From: Bacillota bacterium
GTDB lineage: Bacteria > Bacillota > Clostridia > Christensenellales > CAG-138
Length of the DNA stretch: 64,000 nt
Reading direction: 5' to 3'
Assembly: GCA_023459335.1 (NCBI GenBank)
Contig: JAEWUO010000016.1
Location: 1-64,000 of the forward strand
The notes beneath the pieces were generated by a model. The model had not been told where the DNA came from. It saw only the letters and a list, made by a program, of their open reading frames with translations, and made no database searches. Numbering within the stretch: the stretch's first letter is position 1; every line of letters begins with the position of its first letter. This document shows, one piece after another, positions 24,972 through 31,781 of the stretch. The translations under genes were made by a program, and so were the position numbers.

Positions 24972-25841
24972 TTGCATTACGCCGACTACAAAACCATCCT
25001 CTCGCCGCAAAACGGCATGAACCTCTACCGCGGCTGTACGCATGGCTGCATCTACTGCGACAGCCGGAGCAAATGCTACCACATCGACCACGCGTTCGAG
25101 GACGTCGAGGTCAAGCGAGGCGCGGTAAAGATACTCGAAGAGCAGCTGCGAAAAAAGCGCCAGCCATGCATGATCGGCACGGGATCGATGTGCGATCCGT
25201 ACATCCCGCTTGAGACGGAGCTGGAGGTCACGCGTAAGAGCATCGAGGTCATCGAGCGGTACGGCTTCGGGCTTGCAATCCTGACGAAGTCCGCGCGGCT
25301 CCTGCGCGATCTCGACCTGCTCAGGAGAATCAACGAGCGGACGAAGTGCGTCGTGCAGACCACGCTGACGACCTATGACGAGGCATTGTGCAGGAAGATC
25401 GAACCGCACGTTTCCAGTACACGGGAGCGGTTCGAGATGCTGCTGACGCTGAAGGAGGCGGGGATTCCGACGGTTGTCTGGCTCTGCCCCATCCTGCCGT
25501 TTCTCAACGACACGGAGGAGAACCTGCTGGGGCTGATGGATTACTGCGTTCGCGCGGGGGTGAAGGGCATTCTGACGTTCGGCTTTGGCGTAACATTGCG
25601 CGAGGGCGACCGCGAATATTTTTACGCCGCGCTGGATCGCGACTTCCCCGGCGTGAAGCAGCGGTATATCCAAACATTCGGCAACGCCTACAGCTGCATG
25701 AGCCCGAATAATAAAAGGTTGATGGAAATTTTTACGAAGGTCTGTAAGGAGAACGGGATACTCTGCAAAACCGACGAGGTGTTTCGATATTTGTGGACGT
25801 TTGAGTCGAAGGAGGGGCAGATAAGGTTGTTTGAGGAGTAG
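24972..25841 (+). CDS. Radical SAM protein of the SplB-like family
   Basis: 289 residues; TTG start at 24972 is chosen because AGGAGAGG lies seven bases before it, the domain begins directly after (LHYADYKTILSPQNGMNLYR) and the longer in-frame extension starts upstream of the promoter. The radical SAM cluster motif is RGCTHGCIYCDSRSKCY (CxxxCxxC). Further family signatures: GTGSMCDPYIPLE, GFGLAILTKSARLLRDLDLL, VVWLCPILPFLNDTEENL. It binds [4Fe-4S] and S-adenosylmethionine; many members are annotated as SPL-related but the substrate is unknown. The gene diverges from the sanA-like gene. Confidence 0.85.
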   Translation: MHYADYKTILSPQNGMNLYRGCTHGCIYCDSRSKCYHIDHAFEDVEVKRGAVKILEEQLRKKRQPCMIGTGSMCDPYIPLETELEVTRKSIEVIERYGFGLAILTKSARLLRDLDLLRRINERTKCVVQTTLTTYDEALCRKIEPHVSSTRERFEMLLTLKEAGIPTVVWLCPILPFLNDTEENLLGLMDYCVRAGVKGILTFGFGVTLREGDREYFYAALDRDFPGVKQRYIQTFGNAYSCMSPNNKRLMEIFTKVCKENGILCKTDEVFRYLWTFESKEGQIRLFEE

Positions 25842-25851
25842 CGGATATAGC

Positions 25852-25882
25852 GAAAAAAGAGGGCGCATCCGCGCCCTCTGTT
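25852..25882. terminator. Terminator between convergent radical SAM and thrS genes
   Basis: agagggcgc / gcgccctct hairpin; on the minus strand it is followed by TTTTTT, fitting the end of thrS. Confidence 0.8.
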
Positions 25883-25898
25883 TGCATCTCTCGTTCGT

Positions 25899-27848
25899 TT
25901 ACGATTTCGCCTTGGTGGCGATTTCTTCCAGCAGTTTCGCGCGGAATGCTTCCAGCGTCATGGTGCCTAGGTCGCCGTCCTTGCGGGAACGGACGGCCAC
26001 GAGCCCCTGCTCGACTTCCTTATCCCCGATGACGAGCATGTACGGAATCTTCTGCATCTGTGCCTCGCGGATCTTAAAGCCGATCTTCTCGTTTCGCAGA
26101 TCGGTTTCGACGCGGACACCGTACTGCTCCAGCGACTTCTGAATCTCGACGGACGCATCCGCCGTGCGGTCGGTAATCGGCAGCACCTTCACCTGTACCG
26201 GCGCCATCCAGGTCGGCAGCGCGCCGGCGTATTTTTCGATCAGGAGCGCGAGCGTGCGCTCATAGCAGCCGATCGACGTGCGGTGGATGACAAAGGGGTA
26301 CTTCTTTAGCCCGTCGCTGTCCATATACTGCATACCGAACCGCTCGGCGAGCTGGAAGTCGATCTGAATGGTGACCAGCGTGTCCTCCTTGCCGTAGACG
26401 TTGCGGATCTGGATATCCAGCTTCGGTCCGTAGAAAGCCGCTTCGCCGTCCGCTTCGTAGAACTCCACGCCAAGGTCGTTGAGGATGTCGCGCATCATGT
26501 TCTGCGTACGCTCCCAGTCCTCTTTGTTGCCGATGTACTTATCCTTGTCGTTCTCGTCCCACTTGGAGAAGCGGTAGCTCACGTCGTCTGTAAAGCCTAG
26601 GATATCGATGAAGTACTTCGCCAGATCAAGGCAGCCCTTAAATTCTTCCTCCACCTGATCGGGGCGGCAGGCGAGGTGCCCTTCCGAAATGGTGAACTGG
26701 CGAAGCCGGATCAGCCCGTGCATTTCGCCGCTGCTCTCGTTTCTAAACAGCGTGCTCGTTTCGTTAAAGCGCATCGGCAGATCGCGGTAGGAGCGCGCGC
26801 GGTTGAGATACGCCATAAACTGGAACGGACAGGTCATGGGGCGAAGCGCGAACACCTCCGCGTTTTCGTCCTCGATGTCCGGCGTGTCGCTCATGATGAA
26901 CATGCCTTCGCGGTAATGGTCCCAGTGGCCGGAGACCTTGTACAGCTCGCGCTTGGCCATGAACGGCGTCTTGGTGAGCAGATACCCGCGCTTTTGCTCC
27001 TCGTCCTCGACAAAGCGCTCCAGCAACTGGACGACCCGCGCGCCTTTCGGCAGCAGGATCGGCAGACCCTGACCGATGATGTCCACGGTGGTGAAGAGCT
27101 CCAGCTCGCGCCCGAGTTTATTGTGATCGCGTTTCTTCGCTTCCTCCAGCGCGGCGACGTACGCGTCCAGATCGGCTTTTTTCTCAAACGCCGTGCCGTA
27201 GATACGCTGCAGCATTTTGTTCTTCTCATTGCCGCGCCAGTACGCGCCTGCGACGTTAAGCAGCTTAATGTTTCTCACCACGCCCGTGCTTTTCACGTGC
27301 GGGCCCGCGCAGAGGTCGACGAAGGCGCCCTGCCGGTAAAAGCTGATGACTGCATCGACGGGCAGGTCGCGGATCAGCTCGACCTTATATGGCTCGCCGA
27401 GCTTGGCCATATAAGCGATCGCTTCCTCGCGCGGCAGCTCGAAGCGTTCGACCTTCTGGTCTTCTTTCTCGATCTTTTCCATCTCGGCTTCGATCTTGGC
27501 GAGGTCTTCCGGCGAAAAGGTTTCGGACGTGTCGAAATCGTAGTAAAACCCGTTTTCGATCGCGGGGCCGATGGCGAGCTTCGTCTCCGGCCAGAGGCGC
27601 TTGACCGCCTGCGCGAGTATGTGGCTCGCGGTGTGGCGGTATGCCCAGCGGCCGTTTTCATCCTTAAACGTGAAAAATGTAAGTTTGTGGTCGCCCGTGA
27701 TGGGGCGGAACGCGTCCATATGCGCGCCGTCGATGGAGCAGGACAGCGTCGCCCGCGCAAGCCCCGGGCTGATTTCGTACGCGATTTCCAGCCCAGTCAC
27801 GCCGTCGGTAAATTCGCGTTGATTCCCGTCGGGAAATGTGATGATCAT
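25899..27848 (-). CDS. thrS: Threonyl-tRNA synthetase
   Basis: 649 residues, ATG 27848 with AGGAGGAG upstream. Domains in order: TGS (MIITFPDGNQREFTDGVTGLE), editing/SAD domain (HTASHILAQAVKRLWPETKLA, and FVDLCAGPHVKSTG), class II catalytic core with FNETSTLFRNESSGEMHGLIRLRQF-region motif 2 and IHRTSIGCYERTLALLIEKY motif 3, and a C-terminal anticodon-binding domain. Attaches threonine to tRNA-Thr. Controlled by a T-box leader. Confidence 0.98.
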   Translation of the reverse strand: MIITFPDGNQREFTDGVTGLEIAYEISPGLARATLSCSIDGAHMDAFRPITGDHKLTFFTFKDENGRWAYRHTASHILAQAVKRLWPETKLAIGPAIENGFYYDFDTSETFSPEDLAKIEAEMEKIEKEDQKVERFELPREEAIAYMAKLGEPYKVELIRDLPVDAVISFYRQGAFVDLCAGPHVKSTGVVRNIKLLNVAGAYWRGNEKNKMLQRIYGTAFEKKADLDAYVAALEEAKKRDHNKLGRELELFTTVDIIGQGLPILLPKGARVVQLLERFVEDEEQKRGYLLTKTPFMAKRELYKVSGHWDHYREGMFIMSDTPDIEDENAEVFALRPMTCPFQFMAYLNRARSYRDLPMRFNETSTLFRNESSGEMHGLIRLRQFTISEGHLACRPDQVEEEFKGCLDLAKYFIDILGFTDDVSYRFSKWDENDKDKYIGNKEDWERTQNMMRDILNDLGVEFYEADGEAAFYGPKLDIQIRNVYGKEDTLVTIQIDFQLAERFGMQYMDSDGLKKYPFVIHRTSIGCYERTLALLIEKYAGALPTWMAPVQVKVLPITDRTADASVEIQKSLEQYGVRVETDLRNEKIGFKIREAQMQKIPYMLVIGDKEVEQGLVAVRSRKDGDLGTMTLEAFRAKLLEEIATKAKS

Positions 27849-27904
27849 AGTGGTTTCTCCTCCTGTATTCGTCGGTCAAGCCCGCCCGGTCAAGATTTGC
27901 CGGA

Positions 27905-28143
27905 ACAAATAAAAACGTCCCAAAGCATTTCTGCCCTGGGACGATAGGTTCGCTACCGCGGTTCCACCCGTGTTCGCGGAGAATCCCTCCGCGCTCTTTT
28001 CTGCCGCTGTATCGGGCGGTTCCCGATTCGGTCGCCGGGCGGTCTTCGCGCCGTCATCCGCCGCCGCGCTCGCAGCAAACCGCGCGGCTCTCTGGGGTGG
28101 ATGCGCTTTTGGGCGCTACTGTTTCCCGGGTCTTCCCGAAAGT
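27905..28143 (-). promoter_or_regulatory. T-box riboswitch leader of thrS
   Basis: Minus-strand leader. The T-box core GGGTGGAACCGCGG lies at 27969-27956, and an intrinsic terminator (cgtccca...tgggacg then TTTTTATTTG) at 27943-27910. Further upstream are Stem I-like elements AGTAG, CAGAGAG and GCTGCGAG. An uncharged tRNA-Thr would stabilise the antiterminator. The specifier triplet was not fixed with certainty: an ACC lies just before CAGAGAG but is not in the usual position. Confidence 0.9.
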
Positions 28144-28149
28144 GTTACC

Positions 28150-28178
28150 AGTATACGCCCGAACGAGCTTGCTGTCAA
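28150..28178 (-). promoter_or_regulatory. Promoter of the thrS T-box leader
   Basis: Minus strand TTGACA (28178-28173), 17-base spacer, TATACT (28155-28150). Expected start about 28143, immediately downstream of dapB. Confidence 0.9.
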
Positions 28179-28209
28179 TGCCTGACCGGGTGTGCCGAGG
28201 AGCGGATTC

Positions 28210-28998
28210 TTACACCGCGTCCGCCGCCGCCTGCGGTAGGACGTGCATACCCAGCACGTCTTCCATGTTATACCAGCCGTATCTTCCGAGGATGAATTCC
28301 GCCGCGACGAGCGCGCCTTCCACGAACGCCCTTCGGCTGAACGACTCGTGCGTGAGGGAGAGGCGTTCGCACTCGCTTGCGAGCATGACGGTGTGCAGGC
28401 CGACGTAACCGCCCGCGCGGATCGCGCTGATGGGAACCTCCGCGCCTTCCGGCAGTTCCTCCTCGATCGCTGCGGCGAGTTTCTTCGCGGTGCCGGAGGG
28501 GCTGTCGGCCTTTTTGCTGTGGTGCGTTTCGGTGATGTGATAATCAAACGACGGCAGCGCGCGCGCGACGAGGCGAATCGCCGCGAGAAGCACGTTGACG
28601 CCGAGCGTGACGTTCGGCGCGAAGACCACGCCGAGACGGTTGTGCTTGACGAACTCGTTCATCCAGAGCAGCTCCGCTTCCGAATACCCCGTAGTGCACA
28701 GCACGGCGGGAGTACGGAGCTTCTTGCAGGCCCGAAGCAGCGTCCTGGCCGACGCGGGGTTGGAAAAGTCGATTACCACGTCGGCGGGCGTTTCGGATAG
28801 GACCTGTTCGATCTGGGTGATTTCCCGAACGGTTACGCCGATATCGTTCCGGTTCAGCAGCGCGCCGACGTCCCGCCCGGCTTTTTCACCGCCGGGGCTG
28901 CAGAACGCGGCGGCGAGCGTGAAGCGTTCGCTGTTTAATATGGCGCGGAGCACCTCGGCTCCCGTACGGCCGACGCCGCAAACGGCCACCTTGATCAT
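28210..28998 (-). CDS. dapB: 4-hydroxy-tetrahydrodipicolinate reductase
   Basis: 262 residues, ATG 28998 after AAAGGAGAAG. NAD(P)H-binding start MIKVAVCGVGRTGAEVLRAI, ADVVIDFSNP, LCTTGYSEAEL, FAPNVTLGVNVL, active-site THHSKKADSPSGTAKKLA (His and Lys) and RAGGYVGLHTVML. Carries out the second committed step toward meso-diaminopimelate and lysine, so it feeds peptidoglycan. The glycine motif reads GVGRTG instead of GCxGRMG. Transcription starts from its own promoter and passes a cyclic-di-AMP-type riboswitch before the gene. Confidence 0.92.
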   Translation of the reverse strand: MIKVAVCGVGRTGAEVLRAILNSERFTLAAAFCSPGGEKAGRDVGALLNRNDIGVTVREITQIEQVLSETPADVVIDFSNPASARTLLRACKKLRTPAVLCTTGYSEAELLWMNEFVKHNRLGVVFAPNVTLGVNVLLAAIRLVARALPSFDYHITETHHSKKADSPSGTAKKLAAAIEEELPEGAEVPISAIRAGGYVGLHTVMLASECERLSLTHESFSRRAFVEGALVAAEFILGRYGWYNMEDVLGMHVLPQAAADAV

Positions 28999-29057
28999 AT
29001 GCGCTTCTCCTTTCTGCGATCGGTTGGGAAGAGTTGCGACCTGCGGGCGAAAACACG

Positions 29058-29091
29058 AAAAAAAACATGCGCCCGCGAAAACCGCAAGCGC
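29058..29091 (-). terminator. Intrinsic terminator in the dapB leader (riboswitch expression platform)
   Basis: Minus strand GCGCTTGCG (29091-29083), loop gtttt, CGCGGGCGC (29077-29069), then ATGTTTTTTTT. It lies between the riboswitch and the dapB start, so the riboswitch can decide readthrough. Confidence 0.85.
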
Positions 29092-29149
29092 AAAAAGAAA
29101 CAGAGTGGTTTTTCAGGATACAAAAAAGACGTTGAAAAACACAGCTTTC

Positions 29150-29268
29150 CACGCTTACGAGATTAGCTGACGGGTTCGGGCTGAAAGCTGCCCTACCGGC
29201 GACGCCGCCGGATACACCCCAAAGTTCGGTTCTCCCGTTCCCCCGCGTGCGGAGCGGAGGATTCAGCT
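29150..29268 (-). promoter_or_regulatory. Cyclic di-AMP riboswitch (ydaO-yuaA class) in the dapB leader
   Basis: Minus-strand sequence carries the conserved ydaO core in order: CTGAATCC at the 5' end, GGGAGAACCGAAC, TTTGGGGTGTATCC, a small hairpin ccggcg..cgccgg, TAGGGC, GCCCGAACCCGTCAGCTAAT and CTCGTAAGCG at the 3' end. Known ydaO elements have the same blocks (GAACCG, TTGGGGT, AGGG, CCCGAACCCG.CAGCTAA). They bind cyclic di-AMP and usually switch expression off at high ligand. Located between a consensus promoter and an intrinsic terminator upstream of dapB. Confidence 0.9.
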
Positions 29269-29284
29269 ATTTGGTTATAGTTTT

Positions 29285-29313
29285 ACTATATCGTGTGCGG
29301 ACGGCAATGTCAA
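29285..29313 (-). promoter_or_regulatory. Promoter of the dapB leader
   Basis: Minus strand TTGACA (29313-29308), 17-base spacer, TATAGT (29290-29285), just upstream of the riboswitch. Confidence 0.88.
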
Positions 29314-29372
29314 ACGGTTGAAACGTAATATTTCGGTAAACATTGTGAAATGGAACGGACAAACGACCGCTG

Positions 29373-29852
29373 CTATTTATGATAGGGTTCTCCGGTGTTG
29401 ATTTTGAACGCGCGGTAGACCTGTTCAAGCAGCACCACGCGGCAGAGGCCGTGCGGCAGCGTCATGTCTGAAACCGAAAGATGCAGATCCGCCCGCTGCA
29501 GAACGGCGGGGCCGAGCCCCAGCGAACCGCCGATCACGAATGAGACACAGGGCGCGCCATGGTCAAACGCGCTCTGCAGCAGCTTCGCAAACGCCTCGGA
29601 GGAATATCTTTTTCCTTCGATCGCGAGGCAGACGATTAATTCGCCCGGCGCGATGCGCCCTAGCAGCCGTTCGCCCTCGCGCTCCCTGACTTTTGCTTCT
29701 TCGGCGGCGGAGAGCGTCTCCGGCGCTTTTTCATCCGACACCTCCGCGATCTCCAGCGCGCAGAACCGCGAGAGGCGCTTCGCGTATTCCGCCGAGGCCT
29801 CGCGGTAAAATCCGTCCTTCAGTTTTCCGACGCAGGCAATTTTAATTTTCAT
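29373..29852 (-). CDS. rlmH: 23S rRNA (pseudouridine1915-N3)-methyltransferase RlmH
   Basis: 159 residues, the usual length. SPOUT methyltransferase: MKIKIACVGKLKDGFYREA, FVIGGSLGLG and the C-terminal knot LSVSDMTLPHGLCRVVLLEQ followed by YRAFKINTGEPYHK. Methylates N3 of the pseudouridine in helix 69 of 23S rRNA, using SAM. It lies 21 bases after a walJ-like gene, the same neighbourhood as in Bacillus. Confidence 0.96.
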   Translation of the reverse strand: MKIKIACVGKLKDGFYREASAEYAKRLSRFCALEIAEVSDEKAPETLSAAEEAKVREREGERLLGRIAPGELIVCLAIEGKRYSSEAFAKLLQSAFDHGAPCVSFVIGGSLGLGPAVLQRADLHLSVSDMTLPHGLCRVVLLEQVYRAFKINTGEPYHK

Positions 29853-29873
29853 GTTGCCAACGAGTCGCTTGGC

Positions 29874-30656
29874 TCACAGTTCGAACAGCCCGCAGGGCTG
29901 GAACCGGTCGGCGACCGTAACGAACATGCTTTCCAAGATACCCGCTTCCTCCAGCATGGACTGCACGGTGACCAGCGCGAGCTCCGGCGTGTTGTTTTCC
30001 TCCGAGAGGTGGCCCAGAATGGCGTTTTTTACCCCGCGGCCGTGCAGCTTTTGAAGCACGAGTCCCGCGTCTTCGTTGCAGAGATGCCCGTTGGAGGAAA
30101 GGATGCGCATCTTGAGCGGATAGGGGTAACTGCCCGCCTTGAGCATATCCACGTCGTGATTCGCCTCCAGCAGGATGAGGTCGCTCCCCGCGACCGCGTC
30201 CAGCATGCGGTTGGACACATGCCCGATGTCGGTCATGATGGAAAGCTTCTTTCCTCCGTGAGCGAACGTATACCCGACCGCGTGCGCCGCGTCGTGCGGC
30301 GTGGTGAAGGGATGCACGCAAAGCTGTTTTAAATAAAAATCCCGGTCCGGCTCGAATACGCGGATATTTTTCGCAGAGATCTCGCCGATGCTGGAAGGCA
30401 TATGATTCCAGCACTCCGCGGCGGCGTAGACGGGGATGTCGTATTTGCGGGAAAGCACGCCGATGCCGGATACGTGGTCCGTGTGCTCGTGGGTGACGAG
30501 GATCGCCTCCAGACTGCCGGGAGAGACGTCGATCATGGACATCAGTTCCGACAGACGCCGCGCGGTGACGCCCGCGTCGACGATCAGGCGCACACCGCCA
30601 GCCTCCAGATAGGAGGCGTTGCCGGAAGAACCGCTGCACAACGGAGAAAACAACAT
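29874..30656 (-). CDS. MBL-fold hydrolase, WalJ/YycJ-like
   Basis: 260 residues from ATG 30656, supported by AAAGGAG ten bases upstream; upstream in-frame starts lie in or before the -10 region. Metallo-beta-lactamase fold with FSPLCSGSSGNASYLE, THEHTDHVSG (HxHxDH), FTTPHDAAHAVGYTF, and LLEANHDVDMLK. WalJ proteins work with the WalKR cell-wall system and are thought to be nucleases (YycJ is reported as a 5'-3' exonuclease). Followed by rlmH. Confidence 0.88.
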   Translation of the reverse strand: MLFSPLCSGSSGNASYLEAGGVRLIVDAGVTARRLSELMSMIDVSPGSLEAILVTHEHTDHVSGIGVLSRKYDIPVYAAAECWNHMPSSIGEISAKNIRVFEPDRDFYLKQLCVHPFTTPHDAAHAVGYTFAHGGKKLSIMTDIGHVSNRMLDAVAGSDLILLEANHDVDMLKAGSYPYPLKMRILSSNGHLCNEDAGLVLQKLHGRGVKNAILGHLSEENNTPELALVTVQSMLEEAGILESMFVTVADRFQPCGLFEL

Positions 30657-30689
30657 ATAGGGGCTGCTCCTTTGAAATTGAACATCCAT

Positions 30690-30698
30690 AGTATAGCA
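30690..30698 (-). promoter_or_regulatory. Extended -10 promoter of the walJ-like gene
   Basis: Minus strand TGc-TATACT (30698-30690), about 35 bases upstream of the start, diverging from the ispE promoter 77 bases away. Confidence 0.6.
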
Positions 30699-30771
30699 CA
30701 AGGCGGACGAATCCGACAGGGATGCCGCCGGATGCAAGTCGGTCGCTCCGCTGGCGGACGGCGTCCGTTTT

Positions 30772-30780
30772 TGGTATACT
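30772..30780 (+). promoter_or_regulatory. Extended -10 promoter placed for a leaderless ispE transcript
   Basis: TGg-TATACT (30772-30780) ends seven bases before ATG 30788. No Shine-Dalgarno sequence is present. Confidence 0.6.
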
Positions 30781-30787
30781 ATGTGCC

Positions 30788-31609
30788 ATGGACAGAACGA
30801 CGGAACGCGCCTACGCGAAGCTCAATCTCACCCTCGGCGTGCTGTACAAGCGCGCGGACGGGTATCACGCGCTGGACTCGATCATGCAGACCATCGATTT
30901 GTGCGATACGGTCACGATCGAACGCGCGCGCGATATCGTGGTGACGAGCACGGGCATGACGCTTCCATACGACAATACGCTGCGCCGCGCGGCGGAAGCC
31001 TACCGTGCGCTGACCGGGCGCGGCGCGCAGATCCGCGTGGTCAAGCGTATCCCCGCCGAGGCGGGGCTTGGCGGCGGGAGCGCGGACGCGGCTGCTGCGC
31101 TTAACGGCCTGCAGAAAATCTACGGGGAGGTCGACGGGCCGACGCTGATCGAAATCGGCGCAAAAGTCGGCGCGGACGTGCCTTTCTGCCTGCGCGGAGG
31201 AACCCAGCGGGCCGAGGGTATCGGCGAAGTGCTCACGCCGGTGCGCGGAATGAAACTGTTTTTTATCGTCGCAAAACCCGCGGAGGGCGTTTCCACTAAA
31301 AAACTGTTTTCCCTCTTGAAACTTCCGCGCGAAATGCCGGATACTTCAGGCGCGTTAAAAGCGCTCGCGGAAGACAATCTCTCCGCGCTGTGCCCGCTTT
31401 TGTATAACGCGTTGGAGCGCCCTGCGGCCGAACTCGTACCGCAGATCAGGCGGGTCAAAGAGCGGCTGCTTTCGGCGGGCGCGCTGGCCGCCTGCATGAG
31501 CGGCAGCGGAAGTGCGGTTTTCGGAATTTTTCCGGATCGCGCCGCCGCGGAACAGGCGCTTCCATCGCTGGAAGACCTGCCGTTTGCGCGCGTCTGCGAG
31601 AGCGTATGA
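30788..31609 (+). CDS. ispE: 4-diphosphocytidyl-2-C-methyl-D-erythritol kinase
   Basis: 273 residues. ATG 30788 gives the canonical AYAKLNLTLGVLYKRADGYH start; the upstream in-frame ATG at 30722 precedes the promoter. GHMP kinase motifs: KRIPAEAGLGGGSADAAAAL (ATP loop), GADVPFCLRGGTQRAEGIGE and LAACMSGSGSAVFGIF. Phosphorylates CDP-ME in the non-mevalonate isoprenoid pathway, which also supplies undecaprenyl carrier lipid. Confidence 0.96.
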   Translation: MDRTTERAYAKLNLTLGVLYKRADGYHALDSIMQTIDLCDTVTIERARDIVVTSTGMTLPYDNTLRRAAEAYRALTGRGAQIRVVKRIPAEAGLGGGSADAAAALNGLQKIYGEVDGPTLIEIGAKVGADVPFCLRGGTQRAEGIGEVLTPVRGMKLFFIVAKPAEGVSTKKLFSLLKLPREMPDTSGALKALAEDNLSALCPLLYNALERPAAELVPQIRRVKERLLSAGALAACMSGSGSAVFGIFPDRAAAEQALPSLEDLPFARVCESV

Positions 31610-31781
31610 CGCCGCGCGTTTCCGGACTGTGCCGCGCGTGTAACCGCGCTGTTGCTCTAAAGTGAACAATCCGAGAAGAATCATTAAAAAAGATACAAAT
31701 CGGCTCTCGAATTCGATACAATCACAGTACGAAAGTTTGTTACATAATTGTTGCTCCAATTTTTTATCCGGGGGATATCAA

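Noticed and set aside
29150..29268. Lysine riboswitch (L box) in front of dapB
   Set aside because: Expected by gene function, but the conserved blocks match the ydaO class (GAACCG, TTTGGGGT, AGGG, CCCGAACCCG.CAGCTAA) and L-box signatures were not seen.
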